Shown: positions 1-8,887 of the stretch, piece by piece
Numbering within the stretch: the first letter of the stretch is position 1
Layout: every line of letters begins with the position of its first letter
Source: an uncultured Porphyromonadaceae bacterium
GTDB lineage: Bacteria > Bacteroidota > Bacteroidia > Bacteroidales > Muribaculaceae
DNA: 64,000 nucleotides
Direction: 5' to 3'
NCBI GenBank assembly: GCA_905202215.1
Contig: CAJKRG010000007.1
Span: 31,428 to 95,427 of the forward strand
Program-made: the position numbers and the translations under genes
The notes under the pieces: model-generated
Seen by the model: the letters and a program-made list of their open reading frames with translations, nothing else
What the model was told of the DNA's origin: nothing
The model's database searches: none

Positions 1-601
1 CGGCATAGAGGCCGAGACGTGGCTCCGCATAGAGGTAAAGATTGTTCTGGATATTGAAACGTGCCTGGATAGCCGCCCGGAAACCGCCGAGGTTACCCCA
101 TAGGCTTCGATAGTGTGTCCTTTGATATTCCGCTCCGAGCACACCGATGATTTCCACCGGGCGCGAAGGATTGTAGCCGCGGAGAAGGGCCGAGAAGTTC
201 ATCAGGTAGTCGGCCGATATGGAGCCGAACGTTTTCCAGTGCTCTCCTGTTTTTCCTGAATGTGTGCCTCCGGCTATGTTGATGCGCCATCCGTGTGTCG
301 GTGTCACCCAGTCGCCTACCGAGATTTCGCCGCTGAATCCCGGACGGAAAGAGCGCGAAGGTTTGTCTCCGAACATGGAGATGCCGACACCTCCGCTGAG
401 GAATAGTTTGTCGCCAAACTTTTTGTTTTCGAAATATCTGTTGCCCAGCGGCTTTTGAAGCACATAGTCGAGGGCGTTCATGCCTGTCGAGGCCGTATCG
501 TTGAGAGCCTTGCTCATTTTTGCTTCGGCCCAGGGGGCACCTGTGAGCGACATCAGAACAGTCGCGCCTGCCACGGCGAGAGCTATTATATTGAGTTTCA
601 T
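1..601 (-). CDS. Outer-membrane beta-barrel-like protein, C-terminus beyond window
   Basis: The minus-strand frame opens with MKLNIIALAVAGATVLMSL, a clear signal peptide ending near residue 27, and runs without a stop to the window edge (200 residues seen). The rest alternates polar and aromatic residues in short strands (LFLSGGVGISMF, GWRINIAGGTHSG, LYLYAEPRLGLYA), as in small Bacteroidetes outer-membrane barrels. Only 5 nt separate its start from the stop of the upstream minus-strand gene, so it is probably the third gene of an envelope operon with the two genes before it. I cannot assign a family, and the missing C-terminus limits the call. Inference: surface or periplasmic structural protein. 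Confidence 0.6.
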   Translation of the reverse strand, partial: MKLNIIALAVAGATVLMSLTGAPWAEAKMSKALNDTASTGMNALDYVLQKPLGNRYFENKKFGDKLFLSGGVGISMFGDKPSRSFRPGFSGEISVGDWVTPTHGWRINIAGGTHSGKTGEHWKTFGSISADYLMNFSALLRGYNPSRPVEIIGVLGAEYQRTHYRSLWGNLGGFRAAIQARFNIQNNLYLYAEPRLGLYA

Positions 602-606
602 CATTA

Positions 607-2700
607 TTATTCTTCTGAAGTTGCTGAATCGCTGTAATCGTCGGGTAGATTTCCGTTATCGTCGAGGAGGTCGCAGATATCGCCGTCCACACGCGCGATT
701 TCGATTAGATCGGGTTTCTTTTTGATGGCGTTGGCCAGGTGGGTGCCGGCTTCGACGAAGAGATAGGCGTTGCTGATGTCGGCATTTGCCATGCGGTTTG
801 CCGCTATGGCTTTAACGTATTCTTCTTCAGCGCTGTCGCCAAGTTTGAGCGCTTTTTCGAGTGCGCGCTGGTCATCTTTCAGCGCCAGCAGCATCAGCAC
901 TTCATTGAAGGGCGATTCTTCGGCTATTTCCTGAAGAACGGACGAATACCGTCCGTTGAGGGCCGAGCAATAGATTTTTGCCTTGTGATACTGGGGCAGG
1001 TCGGGCATTTCGTAGAGAAGCGAGTCGGCATAGCTGAAGTGGTTTGCCGCCATGCTGGCCACAGCGAGATTATGACGTGCTTCCTGCGGCATTTTTTTGA
1101 GTCGGCTCCAGTCGGCGAAGAAGGGTCGCAGTATGTTCTCGTCGGCACGGTCTCCGTCGATCATGCTTGCCGTAAGGTCGGATGCGGCTGTTATGAAATC
1201 GGGGTGTACCTCGAGGGCGCGGCGCATGATTTCTTCACGTGCGGCAGTATCGGCAGTCTCTGTATAGTGTTTCCAGAAGTGATATTTCGACAGCGATTTG
1301 TAGTCGCTTTCGTAAAGTTCGGCTATTTCCTCTTCGGTGAGCGGTCGGTAGCGCGACGATACGATGTGGTATTCAACCTTGCGGAGTTTCGGCAGATACT
1401 GGTCGGCCAGCATTTTATAGAAGGAGAGCTTGCGGATGAGTATTGACTGGCGGTCGGGATTGCCCTTGTTTGCCGATATTATCCTTGCGATCGCATCTGC
1501 CTCGCTGTCGTGACCGTCGGCACGGAGAAGCTCCTCGACTTGACTCCAGCTTGCCACGTTGGCGTTGTGGTTTATTGTCGCATTGCGTCGTGCGGATGCC
1601 GGAACAGATGTCATTATACGGTCCAGAGCCGATTTCATTCGGTTTTCGGCAAGCGCCTTGTTGGTCTGATATGAGCCTTCCGGTGATGCCGTACCGGTAA
1701 TGGTAAAGCTTTTGAGCACCATGTCGGGATCGGCCTGGATAGCCCGGAACTCATCAAGCATTTTTTCCATCTCGGCGGCGTTGTTGCCGAGAGAGAGGTC
1801 AAGGTTGGACTTGCCCACATTGAACACCAGTTTTACCTCTCCGCTGGCATCCCGTAGCTGTACTTCGGGCTTTGGAATAAAATTCTCGTCGGTGAGCACG
1901 ATGCCGTTGAGTGAGTATGACAGGAATCTGAGCGGATTTTTGGTGCCGCGGGCAATCTGGGTGGTATCGGTATATATGATTTTGTTGTAGTTTTCCATCG
2001 ACGACATGACCACACACAGGAAATCATGCTTTGGATTGTCGACATGCAGTTTGTCTACTATATATATGGTGTCGTCGGTGCGTCGGCTGCTTTGCTTCAC
2101 CTGCACGAAATTGTGAAGAGGATCTTTTTCACCGTCCCAGTCAAGCATTCGGCGCTGGGTGATATCGTATCGGCGTCCGTCGAAAACCACGGGCTTGAGA
2201 TAGTTTATGGTCTTGGTCGTGACATTGTAGATTGCCGGCTGGATTATCATTCGGGCATTGGACGAAAATAATCGATGCGGTATTTTGGCAAATGTCTTGA
2301 GCGATATCTCGTTGCCTTCGAGTATCAGATCGGCCGGGGGTAGTTCGAGACCTTTGTTCTGATTTTTTCCGGTGACCACCACCTCACGCAGGCTCTGGGC
2401 ATCGGGAAAAAGAGCAACGTCTATCTGCAGGCGTCCCGAGACGGGTTCCTCAAGGTCTTTACAGCCAAGGACTGCGAAGAGTAGTGTCGCGTTTTCATCA
2501 ACGGTGACATCGTATTCGCCATAGGCGTTGGTGCTGCCGAGTAGCTTGTCGTTTTCGGCATTGAATATAAGCACACCTTCGATAGGTGTGCCTGGACCTT
2601 GCTGAACCACTTTGCCGCGTACGTTGAGGTCGGCGGCTGCACCCACGACAGGATAGGCGCAGAGCAATGCAAGGCTTAGGTATTTACAGATGCGGTTCAC
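607..2700 (-). CDS. Carboxypeptidase-regulatory/OmpA-like envelope protein
   Basis: 697 residues. A signal peptide (about 1-22) is followed by a carboxypeptidase-regulatory-like beta-sandwich (about 25-105: GKVVQQGPGTPIEGVLIF, STNAYGEYDVTV), a unique middle part, and an OmpA-like segment around 335-355 with the signature-like TGTASPEGSYQTNKALAENR. The C-terminal third is helical and TPR-like. In Bacteroidetes such proteins are often coded with DUF3575 proteins near surface-fibre or envelope loci, and a DUF3575-like gene lies 9 nt upstream here. Inferred role: periplasmic or outer-membrane scaffold that may touch peptidoglycan through the OmpA-like part. The exact function is unknown. Confidence 0.7.
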   Translation of the reverse strand: MNRICKYLSLALLCAYPVVGAAADLNVRGKVVQQGPGTPIEGVLIFNAENDKLLGSTNAYGEYDVTVDENATLLFAVLGCKDLEEPVSGRLQIDVALFPDAQSLREVVVTGKNQNKGLELPPADLILEGNEISLKTFAKIPHRLFSSNARMIIQPAIYNVTTKTINYLKPVVFDGRRYDITQRRMLDWDGEKDPLHNFVQVKQSSRRTDDTIYIVDKLHVDNPKHDFLCVVMSSMENYNKIIYTDTTQIARGTKNPLRFLSYSLNGIVLTDENFIPKPEVQLRDASGEVKLVFNVGKSNLDLSLGNNAAEMEKMLDEFRAIQADPDMVLKSFTITGTASPEGSYQTNKALAENRMKSALDRIMTSVPASARRNATINHNANVASWSQVEELLRADGHDSEADAIARIISANKGNPDRQSILIRKLSFYKMLADQYLPKLRKVEYHIVSSRYRPLTEEEIAELYESDYKSLSKYHFWKHYTETADTAAREEIMRRALEVHPDFITAASDLTASMIDGDRADENILRPFFADWSRLKKMPQEARHNLAVASMAANHFSYADSLLYEMPDLPQYHKAKIYCSALNGRYSSVLQEIAEESPFNEVLMLLALKDDQRALEKALKLGDSAEEEYVKAIAANRMANADISNAYLFVEAGTHLANAIKKKPDLIEIARVDGDICDLLDDNGNLPDDYSDSATSEE

Positions 2701-2709
2701 AGCGGTTTC

Positions 2710-3279
2710 TTATTTGAAAATGTAAGCGAACGACAGCCCGATGCGGATGGGCACAGGCTTGAAATGCGAGTAATTTTTATGTGATGGCTCGTTATTGCTC
2801 CAGTAGTCTTTTGCACTGAGATGGGCTACACCGACACCGATTTCTGCTTCCATGTTCCAGTGGTCGCTCAGTACGAGTGCATAGCCGTATGAAACGCCGA
2901 TGCCGAATGCGTCGCCGCTTAAATGATGATCGACATGTCTGAAATGGTATGTGGCGGCTGTACCCGACAATGCAAGAAAATGGCGTGCCATGGGGCGGTT
3001 TAGCCAGTAGCGCAGTTCCGGTTCTACCCGGAAATTGGTAAACTGGTAGTTCGCTACTGAAATGTGGGTCGGATTGGCGGCTACTCCCAGCTGGAGGCTT
3101 AGCCTTTGACTTAGGCGTGCTTCGGCCGTGAGGTTTGGCGAAAGCAAAAGCCAGTCGATGGCGTTCGTTTTAAGAGCCACACGTTGGGCCTGGGCATGCG
3201 GAGACAGAAACATTACCGCGAAGAGAAGAAGTAACCAGGACGTGTATTTCCTCAGAATCGACATTGGTGATGAATTCAT
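2710..3279 (-). CDS. DUF3575-like outer-membrane protein
   Basis: 189 residues. The signal peptide ends near HAQAQ (about residue 31). The mature part begins RVALKTNAIDWLLLSPNLTA and ends in an aromatic terminal strand (IRIGLSFAYIFK), the layout of DUF3575 barrel proteins of Bacteroidetes. It is the first gene of a three-gene minus-strand run (10 nt or less between genes). Two starts are possible, M1 or M6 (MSILRKYTSW); M6 gives the more usual signal-peptide length. A weak -7-like element lies about 90 nt upstream on the minus strand. The family is known mainly as structural or assembly-associated surface protein; the role here is inferred. Confidence 0.7.
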   Translation of the reverse strand: MNSSPMSILRKYTSWLLLLFAVMFLSPHAQAQRVALKTNAIDWLLLSPNLTAEARLSQRLSLQLGVAANPTHISVANYQFTNFRVEPELRYWLNRPMARHFLALSGTAATYHFRHVDHHLSGDAFGIGVSYGYALVLSDHWNMEAEIGVGVAHLSAKDYWSNNEPSHKNYSHFKPVPIRIGLSFAYIFK

Positions 3280-3800
3280 ATGATAATACTTGAAAATTTT
3301 AAAATTTATAATTCTGCATTAACCATATCGACAATGGTAATGTAGTAATTCGGAAACGATTATATTGCAAATATGACACGATAATAATTGTTCGAACAGA
3401 GACGGCGACTTATCGTCGTCGACAAGCGTAAAACATTGTTATTTACTTAAATAATGTAGTTTGTAAGAATTGACCTTATCGGATTCGGGTGCTAAATTAT
3501 GAAAAAGGACGGAGCGGTTCGGTGATTTTATCTTAAAATATGTTAATGATAACTCATGCCGGAAATATCTTTAATATAAATATGTAAGAGATTGTGTGGT
3601 ATAAATTACAACATTTTTGTACCAAAAGGCAGATCCTGAATATCGGATTCCGCATATGTTTGGATCCATCTTCCTGTATAATGGCTGTTTTTACATTTTG
3701 GCCATTACTCATATAGTTAAAGCAAATTAATTTGGCAGAGGAGAAACATTTTTTGTAACTTTGCACATTCATTCAGAATAGTTTCTAAGCAATTTCTACA
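3280..3800. other. 521-bp AT-rich divergent intergenic region
   Basis: No convincing gene. It separates the minus-strand envelope operon from the plus-strand PurF-like gene and should hold promoters for both. The plus-strand promoter is clear (separate entry). The minus-strand side has only a weak match near 3367-3374. The short frames here lack coding-like codon use, and I see no hairpin followed by a T-run. Confidence 0.6.
3731..3763 (+). promoter_or_regulatory. Bacteroidetes promoter of the PurF-like gene
   Basis: TTTG at 3731-3734 (-33 element) and TAACTTTG at 3756-3763 (-7 element), 21 bp apart, match the Bacteroidetes sigma-ABfr promoter pattern. Transcription should start near 3770, giving a leader of about 30 nt before the ATG at 3801. 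Confidence 0.8.
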
Positions 3801-5240
3801 ATGGGAGGTTTCTTTGGCTCGATATCCAAAAAGCCATGTGTCGATGATGTTTTCTACGGCACTGATTATCATTCGCATCTTGGCACAAAGCGTGCCGGTA
3901 TAGTGACCTATGATGCTGAAAAAGGATTCAATCGTGTAATCCATAGTATCGAACGCGATTATTTCCGTTCGAAATTCGAAGACGAGCTCGACCGCTTTGT
4001 CGGCAATCAGGGGCTCGGGGTTATAAGCGATACAGATCCACAGCCTATAATAGTCAATTCACATCTTGGACGTTATGCTGTTGTGACTGTCGCGAAAATC
4101 AATAATCTTCGCGACATAGCCGCCGAACTTTTGGCCGAACGAATGCATTTCAGTGAGCTTTCCGCCAACAACATCAATCAGACGGAACTCGTGGCGCTCC
4201 TGATCAATATGGGTGAGTCTTTTGTCGAGGGTATAAATCTGGTATATAAGAAAATCAAGGGCTCTTGCTCCATGCTTATCCTCACCGAAGACGGTATCAT
4301 AGCCGCCCGCGACTATCTTGGACGTACTCCGATCGCAATCGGCAAAAAAGATTATGCCTATGCTGCCGCAAGCGAGACGTCGGCTTTCCCAAATCTTGAT
4401 TATGAAAAGGTATATGATGTCGGCCCCGGAGAGATTGTAAAGCTGAAAGCCGACAGCATGGAAGTGCTCCGGAAAGCAGCTCCGCGCGAGCAGATATGTT
4501 CGTTCCTATGGGTATATTACGGTTTCCCTGCGAGCGATTTCGACGGAGTCAATGTAGAGGATGTCCGTGAGGCCGGCGGCCGTATCATGGGTGCCGAAGA
4601 TGATGTGAAAGCCGATTGTGTATGCGGTATTCCCGATTCAGGCGTTGGGCACGCGCTCGGCTACGCGGAAGGCAAGGGAATTCCCTACCGTCGCGCCGTC
4701 CTGAAGTATACCCCGACATGGCCGCGAAGCTTTACTCCGGGGCAGCAGTCGCGCCGCGATCTGGTCGCCCGCATGAAGCTGATCCCCAACCGGGCCATTC
4801 TCGATGGTAACAGCGTGGTTTTCTGCGACGACTCGATTGTGCGCGGCACTCAGTTGCGCGACAATGTCCGCACTTTCTTCGATTGCGGAGCCCGCGAGGT
4901 GCATGCGCGCATATCATGCCCTCCGCTGGTATATGGCTGTCCTTTCGTAGGTTATACTTCTTCCAAAAGCGATCTCGAACTTATCACACGGCGCATAATA
5001 CGCGATTTCGAAGGTGACCCCGATGCCAAGCTTGAGCAATATGCCACTTACGGAACTCCGGAATACAAGAAAATGGTTGAGGAAATCGCACGCCAACTGG
5101 GCCTTACTACTCTTGAATTCAGCAAGATGGAGAATATGATCCAGGCCATCGGTCTTCCGAAATGCCGCGTATGCACTCATTGTTTCGACGGCTCGAGTTA
5201 TCAGCCGGACGGAGCATATGCCGAAGATCATGATAAGTAA
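3801..5240 (+). CDS. PurF-like amidophosphoribosyltransferase paralogue, glutaminase half degenerate
   Basis: 479 residues, collinear with PurF. The phosphoribosyltransferase half is intact: PDSGVGHALGYAEGKGIPYR, the PRPP loop VVFCDDSIVRGTQL (339-352), and a C-terminal CRVCTHCF (from 455) matching the Fe-S cysteine region of Bacillus-type PurF. The N-terminal Ntn glutaminase half has lost its chemistry. The protein starts MGGFFGSI instead of MCGIVGI, so the nucleophilic Cys is Gly, and the position of the usual HNGNL motif reads VAKINNL. It should not hydrolyse glutamine. It may use free ammonia, take ammonia from another protein, or do another phosphoribosyl reaction. Proteins with this MGGFFG start are, as I recall, usual in Bacteroidetes, so it is probably not a sequencing error. 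valS follows after 46 nt. Confidence 0.85.
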   Translation: MGGFFGSISKKPCVDDVFYGTDYHSHLGTKRAGIVTYDAEKGFNRVIHSIERDYFRSKFEDELDRFVGNQGLGVISDTDPQPIIVNSHLGRYAVVTVAKINNLRDIAAELLAERMHFSELSANNINQTELVALLINMGESFVEGINLVYKKIKGSCSMLILTEDGIIAARDYLGRTPIAIGKKDYAYAAASETSAFPNLDYEKVYDVGPGEIVKLKADSMEVLRKAAPREQICSFLWVYYGFPASDFDGVNVEDVREAGGRIMGAEDDVKADCVCGIPDSGVGHALGYAEGKGIPYRRAVLKYTPTWPRSFTPGQQSRRDLVARMKLIPNRAILDGNSVVFCDDSIVRGTQLRDNVRTFFDCGAREVHARISCPPLVYGCPFVGYTSSKSDLELITRRIIRDFEGDPDAKLEQYATYGTPEYKKMVEEIARQLGLTTLEFSKMENMIQAIGLPKCRVCTHCFDGSSYQPDGAYAEDHDK

Positions 5241-5286
5241 AAATCTCCTGTTCTCCTAATCACAAAAATTCATAACATCCTAAATA

Positions 5287-7974
5287 ATGAACGAGATACC
5301 TCAGAAATATAATCCGGCCGATGTGGAAGACAAATGGTATGCCTACTGGCTGGAGAACGATCTGTTCAGTTCGAAACCCGATCCTGAGCGCGAGCCTTAT
5401 ACCATCGTGATTCCTCCGCCAAACGTTACGGGCGTCCTTCACATGGGCCATATGCTCAATAACACTATTCAGGATATTCTTGTGCGACGTGCGCGCATGC
5501 AAGGCAAAAACGCCCTGTGGGTCCCCGGCACTGATCATGCTTCGATTTCGACTGAAACCAAAGTTATCGCCAAACTTGCCGCTGAAGGTATCCGTAAGAC
5601 CGAGCTCACCAGGGAGGAATTCCTCAAACATGCATGGGAATGGACTGAAAAACATGGAGGTATCATTCTTAAGCAGCTCCGGAAACTCGGCGCTTCATGC
5701 GACTGGGACCGTACCGCCTTCACTATGGACGAGAGCCGAAGCGAGAGTGTGCTGAAAGTCTTTGTTGATCTCTACGACAAAGGTCTCATTTATCGCGATC
5801 TGCGCATGGTAAACTGGGATCCCCAGAACCGTACCGCGATAAGCGACGACGAAGTGTTCTTCGTTCAGGAACAGAGCAAGCTTTATTATCTCAGATATTA
5901 TCTGGCCGAGGAGCCTGCCGTGCTTGAGGGGCCCGAAGGTTCCGTTGTGCATACCGACGCCGAAGGCCGCCATTATGCCCTCGTAGCTACAACGCGTCCC
6001 GAGACTATTATGGGCGATACCGCCATGTGCATTAATCCAAAGGATCCCAAGAACGCATGGCTCAAGGGACGTAAGGTGATTGTGCCTCTGGTCGGTCGTG
6101 TGATTCCCGTAATTGAGGATCGCTACGTCGATATAGAGTTCGGCACCGGCTGTCTGAAGGTGACGCCGGCTCATGACAAGAACGACTACATGCTCGGCAA
6201 GACACATAATCTGGAGACCATCGACATCTTTAATGAAGATGCCACCGTTTCGGAGGCTGCCGGAATGTATGTCGGAATGGACCGCTTTGCCGTCCGCGAA
6301 CAGATTGCCAAGGATCTCGCTGAGGCCGGTCTGCTCGAAAAGGTAGAGGACTATGTGAACAATATCGGCCTCTCCGAGCGCACCAAGGTGCCCGTGGAAC
6401 CGCGTCTTTCTTTGCAGTGGTTTGTGAAGATGAAACACTTTGCCGAAGAAAGTCTCGCTCCTGTAATGGACGATATAATCCGCTTTGTGCCCGAAAAATA
6501 CAAGACCACATATCGCTTGTGGCTGGAAAATATACAGGACTGGTGTATAAGCCGTCAGCTCTGGTGGGGTCACCGTATACCAGCCTATTTCTATGACGAC
6601 GGATCCGACGAAGAACGATATGTCGTCGCTCTTTCTCCCGAAGAGGCGCTGGTGAAAGCCCGTGCCCGGAGCGGCCTCGACCTTAAGGCCGAAGATCTGC
6701 GACAGGATCCCGATGCGCTCGATACATGGTTCTCGTCATGGCTGTGGCCTATCACGCTTTTCGACGGAATCAACAATCCCGGCAATGAGGAAATAAATTA
6801 TTACTATCCTACAGCTACGCTCGTCACCGGTCCCGACATCATTTTCTTCTGGGTGGCCCGCATGATCATGGCCGGTTACGAATATATCGGCAAGCAGCCT
6901 TTCAACAATGTATATTTTACAGGCATCGTGCGCGACTCTCTTGGTCGCAAGATGTCGAAGATGCTTGGTAACTCGCCCGATCCGCTCGAACTTATCGCTA
7001 AATTCGGCGCCGACGGTGTCCGCATGGGTCTCATGCTTGCCGCGCCTGCCGGCAATGATATAATGTACGATGATAAGCTCGTTGAACAGGGCCGAAATTT
7101 CTGCAACAAGATATGGAACGCTTATCGTCTCGTGCAGGGCTGGAGCTTCGAGATCGGGGCAGAGGAGCCCGAGGTCTGCAAGGTAGCGAATGCATGGTTC
7201 AAGGCAAAACTCGACAGCACGCTCGCCGAAGTAGAAGATCTTTTCGGCAAGTTCCGTCTCAGCGAGGCTCTGATGGCTGTCTACAAGCTTTTCCGCGATG
7301 ATTTTTCGTCCACTTATCTCGAGATGATCAAGCCCGAGTATGGCAAGCCTGTCGCCTGCGCCACATATCGCAGCGCTGTCGGCTTTTTCGATGCTCTTCT
7401 GCGCATGCTTCATCCTTTCATGCCTTTCATCACCGAAGAAATCTGGCAGCAGCTCGAAGTGCGCGTTCCCGGGGCCTCGATCATGTATTCCGATATGCCT
7501 GTGGCAGGCGAGGCCGATACTCATATTCTTTCCGAGATCGACTATGCGCTCGAGATTGTCAACGGCGTCCGCGGTGTGCGTGCCCGCAAGAACATACCTT
7601 CGAAAGAAGCAGTCCGTCTTCTCGTACAGGGTACACTTGCCGGACCTGTCAAGGCCGTAGTGAGCAAGCTTGCCAATGTTGGCGAGATCGTCGAGAACGC
7701 CCCCAAGGATCCGGCGGCCTCCGCGTTTATGGTCGGTACGACCGAGTTTGCCGTGCCTCAGAGCGAGAATATCGATGTCGAGGCCGAAAAAGCACGCATA
7801 AAGAAAGATATCGACTATCTCGAAGGCTTCAAGGCGTCGGTAAACAAGAAATTGTCGAACGAGCGCTTTGTCTCCAATGCCCCCGAGGCCGTAGTCGCCG
7901 CCGAGCGCAAGAAGCTTGCCGATGCCGATGCCAAACTCGAAGTGCTTCGTGCCGCTCTTCAGGCTCTTTCCTGA
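5287..7974 (+). CDS. valS: Valyl-tRNA synthetase
   Basis: 895 residues, the normal length. It charges tRNA-Val in the cytoplasm. Class I motifs are present: PPNVTGVLHMGHMLNNT with HMGH at about 52-55, and KMSKM at 555-559 in place of the textbook KMSKS, followed by the family's LGNSPDPLELI. The editing domain (about 190-340) includes TTRPETIMGDTAMC and a GTG...TPAHDKNDY segment. The C-terminal arm (about 830-895) is a charged coiled coil, as in ValRS. It follows the PurF-like gene closely with no terminator between them, so the two are probably co-transcribed; a strong hairpin terminator lies just after it. Confidence 0.97.
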   Translation: MNEIPQKYNPADVEDKWYAYWLENDLFSSKPDPEREPYTIVIPPPNVTGVLHMGHMLNNTIQDILVRRARMQGKNALWVPGTDHASISTETKVIAKLAAEGIRKTELTREEFLKHAWEWTEKHGGIILKQLRKLGASCDWDRTAFTMDESRSESVLKVFVDLYDKGLIYRDLRMVNWDPQNRTAISDDEVFFVQEQSKLYYLRYYLAEEPAVLEGPEGSVVHTDAEGRHYALVATTRPETIMGDTAMCINPKDPKNAWLKGRKVIVPLVGRVIPVIEDRYVDIEFGTGCLKVTPAHDKNDYMLGKTHNLETIDIFNEDATVSEAAGMYVGMDRFAVREQIAKDLAEAGLLEKVEDYVNNIGLSERTKVPVEPRLSLQWFVKMKHFAEESLAPVMDDIIRFVPEKYKTTYRLWLENIQDWCISRQLWWGHRIPAYFYDDGSDEERYVVALSPEEALVKARARSGLDLKAEDLRQDPDALDTWFSSWLWPITLFDGINNPGNEEINYYYPTATLVTGPDIIFFWVARMIMAGYEYIGKQPFNNVYFTGIVRDSLGRKMSKMLGNSPDPLELIAKFGADGVRMGLMLAAPAGNDIMYDDKLVEQGRNFCNKIWNAYRLVQGWSFEIGAEEPEVCKVANAWFKAKLDSTLAEVEDLFGKFRLSEALMAVYKLFRDDFSSTYLEMIKPEYGKPVACATYRSAVGFFDALLRMLHPFMPFITEEIWQQLEVRVPGASIMYSDMPVAGEADTHILSEIDYALEIVNGVRGVRARKNIPSKEAVRLLVQGTLAGPVKAVVSKLANVGEIVENAPKDPAASAFMVGTTEFAVPQSENIDVEAEKARIKKDIDYLEGFKASVNKKLSNERFVSNAPEAVVAAERKKLADADAKLEVLRAALQALS

Positions 7975-7998
7975 TTCGTCCGAATTAAAAAAAGTTTG

Positions 7999-8052
7999 AA
8001 AGAGTCAGGATAACGGTTGCTTGACACAGCCTGTCATCCTGACTCTTTTTTT
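7999..8052 (+). terminator. Rho-independent terminator after valS
   Basis: AGAGTCAGGAT at 8001-8011 pairs perfectly with ATCCTGACTCT at 8036-8046, and a run of T follows (8045-8052). It lies 26 nt after the valS stop and only about 15 nt before the next ATG. Confidence 0.9.
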
Positions 8053-8066
8053 CGTACTGCTTGAAA

Positions 8067-8846
8067 ATGCTCATACTGATAGCCGAATCTAAGACCATGA
8101 CACTGTGTGCCGACCCTGTGCCACAGTCCGTCTATGAAAAGCATAGGCCGCTTCTTGAAGATAAGGCCGACGATATTATGCTTTCGCTCAGAGATGTCGA
8201 TGCCGCCGCGTTGTCTAAGGCTGTCCGCATCAGTCCCCGCCTGGCTGTCGGATTGCAGCGCATGATCTATGAGTTCCCGAACAAAAGTCTCGGATCTTCT
8301 GCCATGGAGGCTTATACGGGAGTCGTGTTCCGGGCTTTTGACTACTCTTCGTTATCGTCTGATGAAAAGAGCCGTGCAACTTCCAGCGTTCGGGTGATAT
8401 CTTCTCTTTACGGCTGGTTGCGTCCCGACGATATTATCAGACAGTACAGATTTGACTTTACGACTCCGCTTGCGCCGGATCGGCATCCGTTTTATGCTTA
8501 TTGGCGCGATACAGTGACTGATTGTCTCCTTGAAGACATAAAACAAGGCGCCCATACCGAAGTGCTCGATCTTCTTCCCGCCGATGCGGCGAAATGCGTC
8601 GACTGGGCGCGGATCAAAACCGCTGCAGCCGTTCACAAAGTCAATTTTCGTGAAATGCACCCCGGCGGTACTTTCAAGACCCCGACAGCCAATCGCCTCA
8701 AAACACTCCGGGGCCTTCTCCTCCGGCAGATCATAACTCAAAACATTACTGATACCTGCGCTCTTTCTCGCCTATCGTCCGACGATTATATATCCGATGC
8801 AAACCTCACCTTTATTTGCGAACGGCAAAGCGAAAGACGAAAATGA
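8067..8846 (+). CDS. yaaA: YaaA/UPF0246 family protein (peroxide stress)
   Basis: 259 residues from the ATG (MLILIAESKTM); an in-frame TTG six bases earlier is less likely. Family features include the N-terminal (I/L)LI(A/S)xxK pattern, the central SSLYGWLRPDDIIRQYR and the C-terminal HPGGTFKTPTANRLKTLRGLLLR. E. coli YaaA limits intracellular iron and oxidative DNA damage under peroxide; the biochemical activity of the family is a DNA-binding fold of unclear chemistry. The gene starts directly after the valS terminator, so its promoter must overlap that hairpin or it relies on read-through. Confidence 0.85.
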   Translation: MLILIAESKTMTLCADPVPQSVYEKHRPLLEDKADDIMLSLRDVDAAALSKAVRISPRLAVGLQRMIYEFPNKSLGSSAMEAYTGVVFRAFDYSSLSSDEKSRATSSVRVISSLYGWLRPDDIIRQYRFDFTTPLAPDRHPFYAYWRDTVTDCLLEDIKQGAHTEVLDLLPADAAKCVDWARIKTAAAVHKVNFREMHPGGTFKTPTANRLKTLRGLLLRQIITQNITDTCALSRLSSDDYISDANLTFICERQSERRK

Positions 8847-8887
8847 GAATCTTTTTCTTGAAATTTTTACTTAGATCAAAATAAACC

